Positions 18,563-26,884 of a DNA stretch of 64,000 bases are shown here, piece by piece. The position numbers and the translations under genes are program-made. This DNA is from Acinetobacter lwoffii (GTDB taxonomy: Bacteria > Pseudomonadota > Gammaproteobacteria > Pseudomonadales > Moraxellaceae). Where the stretch lies: NCBI RefSeq assembly GCF_019343495.1, contig NZ_CP072550.1, positions 186,001 to 250,000 of the forward strand, written 5' to 3'. Position 1 is the stretch's first letter. Every line of letters starts with the position of its first letter. The notes under the pieces are model-generated. The model saw nothing but the letters and a program-made list of their open reading frames with translations, made no database searches and had not been told where the DNA came from.

Positions 18563-18880
18563 ATGGAGTATTTTATGGCACGTAGACCAAGAAGAAATCA
18601 TTCAAATGATTTTAAAGCTAAGGTAGCACTTGCTGCGATTAAAGCAGAAAAAACACTTGCTGAATTGAGTGCTGAGTTTGATGTTCATCAAAACCAAATT
18701 ATTGACTGGAAAAATCAATTGATCTCAGCTTCCTCGCAAGCTTTCGATCAATCAAAAGCTCCAACAGAACCACCCATCGATCTAAAAAAACTACATGCAA
18801 AAATCGGTGAGCAGGCATTAGAAATTGATTTTTTAGAAGGTGTGTTGAAGAAACTGGGCCGCTTCAACCACAAAAGTTAA
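18563..18880 (+). CDS. IS3-family transposase OrfA
   Basis: 105 residues with the IS3 OrfA helix-turn-helix (residues ~10-55) that recognises the element ends, and a C-terminal coiled stretch (LKKLHAKIGEQALEIDFLE) for oligomerisation. AATATATGGAG supplies the ribosome binding site. It overlaps the OrfB frame, which is in the -1 phase, as expected for a programmed frameshift. It is the intact partner of the OrfB that follows. Confidence 0.9.
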   Translation: MEYFMARRPRRNHSNDFKAKVALAAIKAEKTLAELSAEFDVHQNQIIDWKNQLISASSQAFDQSKAPTEPPIDLKKLHAKIGEQALEIDFLEGVLKKLGRFNHKS

Positions 18881-19707
18881 TCGACGACTCACTTCAGATT
18901 TCAGTATCTAAGCAAGCTAAGCTGCTGAAAGTCTCCCGTGGTTGTTATTACTATCGCCCAAAACCTGTGAGTGCATCAGATCTGAAGCTGATGCGATGTA
19001 TTGATGAATTACATATGCAATATCCTTTTGCAGGCAGTCGTATGATGCGTGATTTGTTGAATCGTCAAGGACATCATATAGGACGACGTCATACACGTAC
19101 TTTAATGAAGAAAATGGGTATTCAGGCGTTATATTGCAAACCAAATTTAAGCCAGGCTAATCAAGCTCACCGTAAATATCCATATCTGCTCAAAGGGTTG
19201 GCTATTCAGCGCAGTAATCAAGTGTGGTCTACGGATATAACGTATATCCCTATGGCAAAAGGCTTTGTTTATTTATGTGCTGTGATTGATTGGCATAGCC
19301 GCAAGGTACTTGCGCATAGGGTATCGATTAGTATGGAGGTGGATTTTTGTATTTCGGCTTTAAATGAAGCGATTGAAAAATATGGTCGACCTGAAATATT
19401 TAATACAGACCAAGGCAGCCAGTTTACCAGTGATGCATTTATTGATGTATTGAAATCAAATGGCATTCAAATCAGTATGGATGGTAAAGGTCGATGGGTA
19501 GATAATGTGATGGTTGAACGATTATGGCGGAGCGTTAAATATGAAGAGGTGTATCTCAAAGCTTATAGCAGTGTCACAGATGCGAAAAAGCAATTAAGTG
19601 CATATTTTGAGTTTTATAATTTGAAACGACCTCATTCGAGTCTAGACAAAATGACACCAAATGAGTTTTACTATGATCAGCTACCCCAACAAAACAAGGT
19701 GGCTTAA
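18880..19707 (+). CDS. IS3-family transposase OrfB (DDE integrase)
   Basis: The rve-type integrase domain is intact, with catalytic regions STDITY, NTDQGSQF and, 35 residues on, VMVERLWRS. It ends with the RPHSSLDKMTPNEFYY block typical of IS3 OrfB. The frame is open from the OrfA stop region. A GTG at 18967 is the first possible independent start (246 residues), but expression by -1 frameshifting from OrfA is the family rule. The element is therefore probably competent to transpose. Confidence 0.9.
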   Translation: MDDSLQISVSKQAKLLKVSRGCYYYRPKPVSASDLKLMRCIDELHMQYPFAGSRMMRDLLNRQGHHIGRRHTRTLMKKMGIQALYCKPNLSQANQAHRKYPYLLKGLAIQRSNQVWSTDITYIPMAKGFVYLCAVIDWHSRKVLAHRVSISMEVDFCISALNEAIEKYGRPEIFNTDQGSQFTSDAFIDVLKSNGIQISMDGKGRWVDNVMVERLWRSVKYEEVYLKAYSSVTDAKKQLSAYFEFYNLKRPHSSLDKMTPNEFYYDQLPQQNKVA

Positions 19708-19768
19708 CTAGAGCGGAATATCACTTATAAATACGCTTTTAGTTGTTCAAACAAGTGGGACCACCTCT

Positions 19769-19790
19769 AGAGTAAAGTACTCTCGTACAA
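19769..19790. repeat. right arm of a perfect hairpin split by the IS3 insertion
   Basis: Rejoining 17499 to 19773 gives GTACGAGAGTA, loop AAG, TACTCTCGTAC, an 11-bp perfect stem that includes the native TAA stop. The IS sits inside the left arm. No T-run follows, so it is not a standard terminator. It may be an mRNA 3'-end structure or a protein-binding palindrome. Confidence 0.7.
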
Positions 19791-19852
19791 TAACTATTGT
19801 AATGCTACTAATTAAGTTGCTTAAATCTAAATAATTAAACATAGCTGCAAAC

Positions 19853-19972
19853 ATGAATCTCAATTTTTTATTCGGCTTTATCATAATTATTGTTGGCGGT
19901 GGTGCAGCAATAGTTGCGCTTCGTTCAATGTTAGAAAATGAAATTTTTATGAAGGATAGTATATGGCTATGA
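19853..19972 (+). CDS. 39-residue single-TM membrane peptide
   Basis: An ATG at 19853 opens a 39-codon frame ending with TGA at 19970-19972. The N-terminal ~24 residues are one hydrophobic segment (FLFGFIIIIVGGGAAIVAL), followed by a charged tail with LENE and MKD. It overlaps the start of the next gene (19963) by 10 bp, a typical coupled arrangement. The ribosome binding site is weak. A membrane microprotein working with the following 99-aa membrane protein is plausible, but existence as a gene is supported only by composition and overlap. Confidence 0.5.
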   Translation: MNLNFLFGFIIIIVGGGAAIVALRSMLENEIFMKDSIWL

Positions 19973-20262
19973 ATAATTCTAAATTCGATAAATACTTATT
20001 GCGCTCATTTTTAAAAAATACTGGACTTGCAATAATTTCAATTAGTGCAATAGCATTGGTTATATTTGCATGTTATGTGGTTTATATAGGAATAGGAAAA
20101 GCATCAACTTATGTATTCAATAACTTTGTACTAACTCTAAAAACTATTGGCTATATCGTATTATTTTTAATCGCTTTAAATTTAGTTATCTGTTTTATTG
20201 AAAATGTTATCAAAGAAGCCAATCAAAAAAGGAGTGAAGATAGTTCAGAAGATAATGTATGA
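19963..20262 (+). CDS. small membrane protein, two TM segments
   Basis: 99 residues from the ATG at 19963 with GAAGGA upstream. A second ATG two codons later is possible. Two hydrophobic segments lie around residues 18-42 (LAIISISAIALVIFACYVVYI) and 60-82, followed by a charged C-terminal tail. No family is recognised. It is coupled to the upstream 39-residue frame. Its stop codon lies in the left arm of a long imperfect inverted repeat that may act in termination. Confidence 0.65.
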   Translation: MAMNNSKFDKYLLRSFLKNTGLAIISISAIALVIFACYVVYIGIGKASTYVFNNFVLTLKTIGYIVLFLIALNLVICFIENVIKEANQKRSEDSSEDNV

Positions 20263-20372
20263 GGGTAATAAAAAGTATCATACTGGCTTACTCTCAACAC
20301 TTTGATTTTTTGGTCTTTATCTCCATCAAGTGTATTTTCTAAAATATAGTATGAATCTTTTACCCTCATACA
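20256..20372. repeat. long imperfect inverted repeat with a nested inner repeat
   Basis: The left arm 20256-20284 (TGTATGAGGGTAA...CATACT) pairs with the right arm 20348-20372 (AGTATG...TTACCCTCATACA). Inside it, ACACTTTGAT pairs with ATCAAGTGT. Together these make a ~117-bp cruciform between two convergent genes. It could be a structured terminator or a small MITE-like insertion. No flanking duplication was seen. Confidence 0.65.
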
Positions 20373-20437
20373 CTAAGGGGTTAAGAAAGGTTTCGGCAAG
20401 AAACGCCCCTCAACAAAACACCTACGATAAAAAAGTT

Positions 20438-20800
20438 TTAGTGATCGTGGTGATCTGTATCAATTACGTCATTATTGTTTGCATTAAACTTAGCCTGCTC
20501 TTTATAAAAATTATAGTCGGCATTGTCGTATACAAGCTCTTTTGGGTAAGGGATACCCATTTCATCAAGCTTTAAAGCGTAATAATGCGGTATTGGCTTG
20601 GTTGGATTGAAGTATGGTTCAGGGTAGTACTGAGTAACGACTTTAGCGGAGTAGGAATTAACGAGTTGATCTACATCGCTTTCTATTGTTTTTTGTTGGT
20701 CATTGTAATAAGAGTCAACAAGCTCTTTGTCTGAGTGGCTTGCTGCACAACCTGAAAATATTAAAGGTATTAAAATAGCGATAATTCTATAATGTTTCAT
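20438..20800 (-). CDS. small lipoprotein
   Basis: 120 residues from the ATG at 20800 with TTTAAA immediately before it, a context shared by other genes here. The lipoprotein signal peptide ends in LIFSGC with lipidation at Cys18. The mature protein is tyrosine/proline-rich in the middle (YYPEPYFNP) and ends in a His/Asp-rich tail (DTDHHDH) that could bind metal. No family is recognised. It is probably anchored to the inner or outer membrane. It is divergent from the two-TM gene at 20861, sharing a 60-bp promoter region. Confidence 0.75.
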   Translation of the reverse strand: MKHYRIIAILIPLIFSGCAASHSDKELVDSYYNDQQKTIESDVDQLVNSYSAKVVTQYYPEPYFNPTKPIPHYYALKLDEMGIPYPKELVYDNADYNFYKEQAKFNANNNDVIDTDHHDH

Positions 20801-20860
20801 TTTAAATAGGCCCAGGTGTAGTGTATATTTAATGGAACGTTAAAATACTTTTGATTATAC

Positions 20861-21607
20861 ATGACTTTTAAAGATGCTGTAACACCACCTTTTAGCAGAG
20901 GAAAAAGAGAACATAAGTTCTTGGCTAAAATGTTAAAATCTGAAAAAGATAAGATTAAGCTTTATACCAAAAGTTTAAGAAAAATTACTTTTAATGAGCT
21001 TTTAATTAGAGCAACTTTAATTTTAGTTGTGGTTTTTGCGTTAAGTTTTTGTATCTTTGGCGTATACCTATCTTTGAACGGTTTATTCTCAAAAGATGTG
21101 CATTTAGGAATGATTGGCATTATAGGTGATAGTAGTAGAATAATATTATGTACCATCTCAGCTATATTGTGCGCGGTTACAGCTTTCAAACTGTTTAAGA
21201 AAGCAAAAATTGACTGGAAAGAACATCAGTCATCAAAACGATATGCCAAAGCAATAACGAAAGAGTACCAGTCATTAAATAATTTGATTTTGGAACAGAT
21301 TAAACAAGATAAAACAGGCAGTTATTGGCTGAACAGCAAAGAGATCCTGAGCATAACAGAGCAATACGAAGATAACATAAATGAAAACACAAAAGATTAT
21401 CTGGTAAGTTTTACGCAAGATACGACTAAAAAGTATGTTAGGTTTTACATATATAATAATTCGCATATCTCTAATGGGTATACCAATGTTTTACATATAC
21501 ACTCGACTACTTTAACAATTTATTCACACTGTCTAAGTTATTCGGATTCGTTGAGTGTTAAAGACCTTTTAGATATTTCTGTTAAAAGTATTTGCATAAA
21601 TTATTAG
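20861..21607 (+). CDS. membrane protein, two TM segments plus soluble C-terminus
   Basis: 248 residues from the ATG at 20861. A basic N-terminus of about 45 residues precedes two membrane segments (residues ~48-75 and 88-110). A cytoplasmic domain of ~130 residues follows, rich in polar and aromatic residues. No known domain is recognised. It is transcribed alone between a divergent lipoprotein gene and a terminator. GTGTATATTTA lies about 40 bp upstream, a variant of the recurrent GTATATAC motif. Confidence 0.7.
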   Translation: MTFKDAVTPPFSRGKREHKFLAKMLKSEKDKIKLYTKSLRKITFNELLIRATLILVVVFALSFCIFGVYLSLNGLFSKDVHLGMIGIIGDSSRIILCTISAILCAVTAFKLFKKAKIDWKEHQSSKRYAKAITKEYQSLNNLILEQIKQDKTGSYWLNSKEILSITEQYEDNINENTKDYLVSFTQDTTKKYVRFYIYNNSHISNGYTNVLHIHSTTLTIYSHCLSYSDSLSVKDLLDISVKSICINY

Positions 21608-21662
21608 TTTTACTATAATACTTTTAAGAACAAAATTTAAATGTTTCTTACGACATTAAAAG

Positions 21663-21693
21663 AATGGGAGGCTTATAGCTTCCCATTTTTCTT
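21663..21693 (+). terminator. Rho-independent terminator
   Basis: AATGGGAGGC, loop TTATA, GCTTCCCATT and then a T-rich tail. It follows the gene ending at 21607 and separates it from the convergent gene ending at 21707. Confidence 0.85.
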
Positions 21694-21706
21694 TTTAAAA
21701 TAACTA

Positions 21707-22060
21707 TTATTTTTCTAAAACATCATTTGCCTTTTTCTCAAAACCCTTAACTTCTGCTAAAAGTTCTTCATTTTGGGCCATTGTGTCAGTAAAGGTCTGT
21801 TTCGAGAATTTAATGAATTCCAATGCATCATTGATCGATTGCTCTTTGCTTGGCTTCACGTACTTCGGGAGCTTATTGAATTCAGTATCCACATTTCTTT
21901 TGATCGCAGAAAAGTCTTTATCAAGCGACTCGAATGCTGCACTGGTTGACTCAAGCTGTATACGTTCAGAAACTCTATGGTCGATGTTTTGGAACACCAG
22001 GAACACACATACAAAAACTAAACTAGCAATTAAACTATTTTTTAGAACAACTGTATCCAT
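21707..22060 (-). CDS. membrane-anchored coiled-coil protein
   Basis: 117 residues from the ATG at 22060. AAAGGG lies seven bases upstream and supports this start over one six codons earlier. One N-terminal membrane anchor (LIASLVFVCVFLVFQN, residues ~9-25) is followed by a helical, charged ~90-residue domain with coiled-coil character, probably periplasmic. No family is recognised. The shape resembles small structural or spacer proteins of envelope complexes, which is inference only. It is divergent from the 172-aa gene at 22135. Confidence 0.7.
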   Translation of the reverse strand: MDTVVLKNSLIASLVFVCVFLVFQNIDHRVSERIQLESTSAAFESLDKDFSAIKRNVDTEFNKLPKYVKPSKEQSINDALEFIKFSKQTFTDTMAQNEELLAEVKGFEKKANDVLEK

Positions 22061-22134
22061 TTTAAAACCCTTTAACATTTCTTTGATATTTTTAGTATAA
22101 TCACTTTAATGTCTTTAAAATTTTTTTAAAAAAT

Positions 22135-22653
22135 ATGTCTAAAGCCTCCAACGTTGAGCTCTTAAACTTTTATAGTCTTGTTAAAGTACCTTTTAAATAT
22201 GCTCACAAAGAGGTGTTGTTCTCCATTTCTATTTTATATTTTAACGGTAAAACTAAATCATACGTTCATTATCACAAATTTGAAGATGAAGAATTGCAGA
22301 CTGTTCTAGGGTATGTGGTTTCGGAGAGTCTGGCGTGGACCTTTGGATCTTTGAAAACTGATAAATTCACTGTTAATCAGAATTTTATTTTCAATACTGT
22401 GCAAGAAGTGGAAAAAAGCCTTAAAGAACAAATAAATGCTTTATATAAAAGCACGGGTATAAATGCTAAGTTTTCCATGCAATATGCCTTAAAGGATAAG
22501 CCATCTGCAGAAAACAACGACTTATTAGAGAAGATATTTGCGATTGATAAAATGCTACCATTTGCTTTTACATTTAATAATAACGGCGGTTATGAAGTTG
22601 CATTAAAAGAATGTTCGTTAAAACTAATTAATGATATTGGGTTTTTCGCTTAA
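22135..22653 (+). CDS. hypothetical protein
   Basis: 172 residues from the ATG at 22135, close behind an A/T-rich leader with no obvious ribosome binding site. The transcript may be nearly leaderless, since AGTATAAT lies about 36 bp upstream. It is a soluble mixed alpha/beta protein with aromatic-rich strands near the N-terminus. No signal peptide, membrane segment or motif was recognised. It shares a short divergent promoter region with the coiled-coil membrane protein and is followed by an AT-rich gap before the lipoprotein gene at 22744. Confidence 0.65.
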   Translation: MSKASNVELLNFYSLVKVPFKYAHKEVLFSISILYFNGKTKSYVHYHKFEDEELQTVLGYVVSESLAWTFGSLKTDKFTVNQNFIFNTVQEVEKSLKEQINALYKSTGINAKFSMQYALKDKPSAENNDLLEKIFAIDKMLPFAFTFNNNGGYEVALKECSLKLINDIGFFA

Positions 22654-22743
22654 AAGTCCTTAAACTATTAAATACCACTTCATTAATACTTATTTTTAAT
22701 TATAATGTGGGGTATTAGTAGTTTTAAGTTAGGTCATTAATTA

Positions 22744-24066
22744 GTGAATAAGAAAACCCTTACCATAGCGATATTGTCAGTTTTGCTATTTGGTTGTGAT
22801 AAGTTAAAGCCTTCAAATACTGATACTGCATCTCAAGAAGAACAAATAGATCCCATTGAAAAGAAAGTTGAGGAACAAGTTCGCAAATATGATGAACGTG
22901 TTACCACTTACAATCCATCTAACTACAAATTACCTCAATCAAGCCTTTCTACCACCAGCCACAAAGTAGCGTGTAATTTTGGTGTAGGGGGAGATCTACC
23001 AGCTTTGGCATCAAATGGCATGTTCTCACAGCCGTTATATCGTATTGAAGCTGAGCAGATCATGGATAAAGTTCAGGGCGATGTGATGTATGCCCCTTAT
23101 TCAATCGCGACATCTGTTGAGGGTGATGTTTTATATGAATCTGAAATTGATAGCTTTGATCGACAGTTAAATACATTACGAAGTTATCAAATTAAATCAT
23201 CTGAACAAAATATCATTTCGTCATCTGGCTTTTACACCAATTCAAACAAAGCTGTTCGTATGGCACCTATCCGCAGTTACCCGGTTGCTTATGTGAAGCG
23301 CTTGGACGGCGATATTGTTTCTACATCTATGTTTAATGATGCATGCGACAAAGAAGTAGGTGTACGTAACTACAAATGGCGCGAAATTGATGTGTCGGGC
23401 AAACCATATGCAAGTTTAGCATCCACTGTATCTGAGCAAATTGTTCGGGTGAATCAGTTTGGCATGTTCACCAGTGCATCAAATTTTTACAGCTACTTCA
23501 GTAGTGAGTTTGGCAACTTCTTGGATGCAAATAACAAGTTTAGATCCGCATTGGAGAAATCAGGACGTTTCCCTAAAGGTTCAAAAATCTACGTTCCATC
23601 TGAGATTAAAACGACTGATGAAACACTGGTGATTACGAAGAACCCTGAGCTTGAAATTACAGACTTCCAAAAAGACAAGGTTTTAGAGGCATACAACAAA
23701 GAGGCCAAAATACGGAATCTTGGCCAGATCGTATTCAAGGTCTACAACCTCAAAAACAATACTGTTTTCTATACACCATGGAATGAAACCAAGCACCGTG
23801 AAGCGGTCGAGTTTGAACCTATTGTTGTTATCGATGGCAAGGCTTATTCAGCAGTTTGGCATGTTCCTAATACTTTGACATTCAATGATTCGACCAGTGC
23901 TGGAAACTTAACGTATTACAACGCTACGGCGCATAACGCATTCGTCAATGCTGTTAAAGGTATATACCAAGGTCAGCAAAGCATGGTTGGTACAGAGCAC
24001 GAAGATGATACCGAATATTCAATGAAGACTGCAGTTGAATACCAGAAAGCCCAGGCAGAGAAATAA
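22744..24066 (+). CDS. large lipoprotein of unknown function
   Basis: 440 residues from a GTG at 22744. TAAGTTAGGT upstream gives a weak binding site, and TATAAT lies about 45 bp upstream. The lipoprotein signal peptide ends in LLFGC with the lipidated cysteine near residue 18. An acidic/Gln-rich linker (to ~50) follows, then a large mixed-fold domain. No known domain is recognised. The mature protein should be anchored in the periplasm. The next gene starts one base after its stop codon, so the two are co-transcribed. The pair may form an envelope-associated complex (inference). Confidence 0.75.
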   Translation: MNKKTLTIAILSVLLFGCDKLKPSNTDTASQEEQIDPIEKKVEEQVRKYDERVTTYNPSNYKLPQSSLSTTSHKVACNFGVGGDLPALASNGMFSQPLYRIEAEQIMDKVQGDVMYAPYSIATSVEGDVLYESEIDSFDRQLNTLRSYQIKSSEQNIISSSGFYTNSNKAVRMAPIRSYPVAYVKRLDGDIVSTSMFNDACDKEVGVRNYKWREIDVSGKPYASLASTVSEQIVRVNQFGMFTSASNFYSYFSSEFGNFLDANNKFRSALEKSGRFPKGSKIYVPSEIKTTDETLVITKNPELEITDFQKDKVLEAYNKEAKIRNLGQIVFKVYNLKNNTVFYTPWNETKHREAVEFEPIVVIDGKAYSAVWHVPNTLTFNDSTSAGNLTYYNATAHNAFVNAVKGIYQGQQSMVGTEHEDDTEYSMKTAVEYQKAQAEK

Positions 24067-24067
24067 T

Positions 24068-24835
24068 ATGGAATTAAGCACTATTGAAAAGAATACCGAA
24101 GCTCAAGACATTCAATCTGATGCGTATGACCAGCGTGTACATTCAGTATTGATAGTACCTGAACATGCCCTAAAAAAAATTGAGTCGATGATTTTGGCTA
24201 CTGGTCATGTACAAAGTGACAGTACCAATCTTTTAGAAGTTTTAAGGCCAATGCCTGAAGAATTCAGAAAAGACGTTGATAACACCGAATTTACAGAAAA
24301 AGAAAACGGCGACATCGGTGATGCAGCCGTGGTCATTGTTGATGGTTTGATTCACGACACAAAACGCGGTGTTTGGATCTCTCAAAATTGGGGTTGTGGT
24401 AGTCCTAAATTCACCAAGCTTATTCAGGCTGGAGCTGAGCCACCAATTGAACTGATTGCCAAAAATAAGGGGGATAAGTTTAGTGCGACTTTAACGCACG
24501 AATTTCAAAAAGCGTATGAGCGAATGGGTTATACCCAAAAACAGGTCGGTTATATACACATCCTATCAAATGGTACACCAACGACTTTCTTTAACTACCT
24601 GAGTGACGAATTGCTGTGCAAACTGGAATTCATATCAGTAGACAACAACCGTTTAAACGCCTCACAAACTAACTTTTATAGTGCCGTAGAGCGAGGATCT
24701 GTTTCAGATTGGGGAGTGAGCTATCACAGAAAACCTTTTAACTTAGAAAATTACCCGATCAATTCTCTATTGGTGTCGGGATTAACAATAACTTTTATTT
24801 TGTACCTGATTTACAGCTATCTCTTTGGAGCTTAA
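24068..24835 (+). CDS. hypothetical protein with C-terminal membrane anchor
   Basis: 255 residues from the ATG at 24068, one base after the lipoprotein stop codon. The frame extends upstream to 24035, but that would overlap the lipoprotein gene. The body is soluble, and a single hydrophobic segment at the very C-terminus (SLLVSGLTITFILYLIYSYL) suggests a tail-anchored protein facing the cytoplasm. No domain is recognised. It is followed 6 bp later by the 127-aa gene, extending the operon that runs from 22744 to about 27919. Confidence 0.7.
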   Translation: MELSTIEKNTEAQDIQSDAYDQRVHSVLIVPEHALKKIESMILATGHVQSDSTNLLEVLRPMPEEFRKDVDNTEFTEKENGDIGDAAVVIVDGLIHDTKRGVWISQNWGCGSPKFTKLIQAGAEPPIELIAKNKGDKFSATLTHEFQKAYERMGYTQKQVGYIHILSNGTPTTFFNYLSDELLCKLEFISVDNNRLNASQTNFYSAVERGSVSDWGVSYHRKPFNLENYPINSLLVSGLTITFILYLIYSYLFGA

Positions 24836-24841
24836 TACCAA

Positions 24842-25225
24842 ATGAAATATTTAAACAGAACATCTCAAGATCGCGAAAAACATCATTACTTTAATCAACA
24901 ACAGGGCGACAATAGAAAACAGCACAATCCGAACCATCGTCACCACTCTATTAGCTTAAATGATGTATTTCGGTCGTTATTAGCCCTTACTCAACTAGAC
25001 AAAGACATCCCGACATTGATCAAGCTTTTTGAAGAACAAGGGCTTGAAATATGCGAAACGCGTGTACGCACTTGGTCAACACCCGTGCATATCAACAATA
25101 GACCAATACCACACATTATTTTTGTTGGTTTTATGAATTTACTTGAGTGCATCAATGCTGAAGCAAAACTCAAAGATATTAATCTGTTTGATCTGTCAGA
25201 AATCTTGGACGATATACGCAACTAA
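24842..25225 (+). CDS. possible DUF1456-like protein
   Basis: 127 residues from the ATG at 24842. The N-terminal ~40 residues are His/Gln/Asn-rich and basic. Residues ~38-105 (SLNDVFRSLLALTQL, then LIKLFEEQGLEI, a conserved W and FVGFMNLLE) follow the pattern of half of a DUF1456/YehS-type domain, a small helical fold with a helix-turn-helix look. This is a by-eye resemblance without a profile search. It sits in the 22.7-27.9 kb operon between the tail-anchored protein and the LPD1 protein. Confidence 0.55.
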   Translation: MKYLNRTSQDREKHHYFNQQQGDNRKQHNPNHRHHSISLNDVFRSLLALTQLDKDIPTLIKLFEEQGLEICETRVRTWSTPVHINNRPIPHIIFVGFMNLLECINAEAKLKDINLFDLSEILDDIRN

Positions 25226-25243
25226 CAATTATGTGGTTTAGCT

Positions 25244-26884
25244 ATGACTGAAGAAATAAATAGTAATGAAAAAAAAGATGGTCCTATTACGGATGTAGGT
25301 AAAAAGTTTGCTGGTGCACGTAAAGACAACCCATCACCAGACTTCTCAGGCAACATGAATGGAATTAAGTCTGACAGCCTAGTGACTAAAAAGGAATATT
25401 GGCAAAAGCCTGATTTTAGAGCTGATGCCCAATCTGGCCATAAACCTGTAAAACATGCACTATTATTTTCTTTGGTCTATGCAAACTTAACCAACAAGCC
25501 TTTAGGGGGCGGTTGGTTTAGCATAGGTCAAAAGCAATGGGATGATGCCTACATTGCTACGCTACACTTCTTAAAAAACAAATATGAAAGCTCACACTAC
25601 GAACGTTTAGAACAACTGACAGACGACTTTAATGCGTACATGACCGTTAAGTTTGGTGCTGGACGAAGTGAAAAAGATATTTTAGAACGCTACTCAGCTG
25701 GACGACATACCAATCGCAGAGTTAAACACCCACTATCATTTAGTTCAGACACACGTTTACGCTTAAAAAACTTAATCCCTTTAGGATGGCCAGACGATCG
25801 TGTACTTGATACGGATAATTATGGTGCCAAAAAATTATTAAACACTGAGACTGGTCAACATAAGTGGTATGCCGTTAAATCCATTTCAGCAAAGCGGTTT
25901 CAAACACTAGATGATTGGACGGAATACGACACATTCAATGCAGCACTAGAAAAAGTAAAAACATTTTTTCAGCCAATTTTAGATGAACGAGTCATAGAAC
26001 CCAAAAAAGGACGCGCAAAACCACCCAAAAGACCGCGCTACGACAGAGTTGAAGTGCGCGAGGGTAAGGACCATCGAAAGGGTGAAAACATCGATAGCCA
26101 GTTGCTTATGGACTATTTCAAATTTTCTGGAGTCGAGTTCGGCAATTGGGTAAATCAAAAGGAACGTGCATGGTTTCTGAATTGCACGTATGACTCACTA
26201 ATGGATCTTGTCGAACTTCTAGGTCTACCCGTTACGTTCGCATCTTTAGGCGGTAAGCTAGGAATAGCATTCGGTTCGCGTGGCACAGGCGTTGATAGCG
26301 CAGCAGCTCACTTTGAACCAGGTAATATGCTTATTCATTTGACCAAGACGCAAGGTGTTGGAGCACTAGCCCATGAGTTCGCGCACGGATTTGATTGTGT
26401 TTTGGCAAAACGAAACGGACTCAATAATAACTTTTTTAGCGAATACTTTCTTTACACCAGTAAAGGGCGTTACTCAGTACAGAATCATCAAGAGTCAGCA
26501 TACAAACATCTTAAAGATGGCCAGACTGCAGATAAGTTTATCAAGCTGGTTAATTATCTTACTTTTAAGTCAACCAAATACCTTGATTACGAAGAAAGAC
26601 AAGGCGGTACGGGCTTTATGAATAACGCCATGCACCTAGATCAATCACGGTCAATGTATTGGTCACAGCCAACAGAAATCTTTGCCAGACTGTTTGAATG
26701 TTGGGTGACGGATAAGCTGGCTGAAAATGATCAACAAAATGGGTTTTTGGTGCACGGCACAGAAGAGTCGGCAAATAGTTGGAATATGAAGTTAAGCGCA
26801 TATCCAACAGGCAGAGAACGGGCAATTTTAGTTGATTTGATGGATGATTGGCTAAAAGCATTAGTGAGGTCGTGGACGAAATGA
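25244..26884 (+). CDS. LPD1-domain (large polyvalent protein-associated) putative metallopeptidase
   Basis: 546 residues from the ATG at 25244. Residues ~295-400 match the LPD1 domain: GVEFGNWVNQKERAWFLN, then a GGKLGIAFGSRGTG stretch and the zinc-peptidase motif HEFAH at 377-381. A downstream SQPTEIFARLFE is typical of the family. The N-terminal GKKFAGARKD segment is also common in such proteins. LPD1 domains occur in giant polyvalent proteins of conjugative elements and phages that are thought to travel with DNA and act on host targets. Here it is a stand-alone protein. The peptidase motif looks intact; the substrate is unknown. The gene overlaps the next one by 4 bp. Confidence 0.85.
   Translation: MTEEINSNEKKDGPITDVGKKFAGARKDNPSPDFSGNMNGIKSDSLVTKKEYWQKPDFRADAQSGHKPVKHALLFSLVYANLTNKPLGGGWFSIGQKQWDDAYIATLHFLKNKYESSHYERLEQLTDDFNAYMTVKFGAGRSEKDILERYSAGRHTNRRVKHPLSFSSDTRLRLKNLIPLGWPDDRVLDTDNYGAKKLLNTETGQHKWYAVKSISAKRFQTLDDWTEYDTFNAALEKVKTFFQPILDERVIEPKKGRAKPPKRPRYDRVEVREGKDHRKGENIDSQLLMDYFKFSGVEFGNWVNQKERAWFLNCTYDSLMDLVELLGLPVTFASLGGKLGIAFGSRGTGVDSAAAHFEPGNMLIHLTKTQGVGALAHEFAHGFDCVLAKRNGLNNNFFSEYFLYTSKGRYSVQNHQESAYKHLKDGQTADKFIKLVNYLTFKSTKYLDYEERQGGTGFMNNAMHLDQSRSMYWSQPTEIFARLFECWVTDKLAENDQQNGFLVHGTEESANSWNMKLSAYPTGRERAILVDLMDDWLKALVRSWTK

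Larger units (their letters stand above)
18487..19768 (+). mobile_element. complete IS3-family element, 1282 bp
   Basis: The terminal repeats are AGAGATGGATCC on the left and, reading inward from the right, AGAGGTGGTCCC. Both continue to TTTGAACAACT. It encodes OrfA and OrfB. It follows directly on the partial copy with no intervening bases. I do not assign an ISfinder name. Confidence 0.92.
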
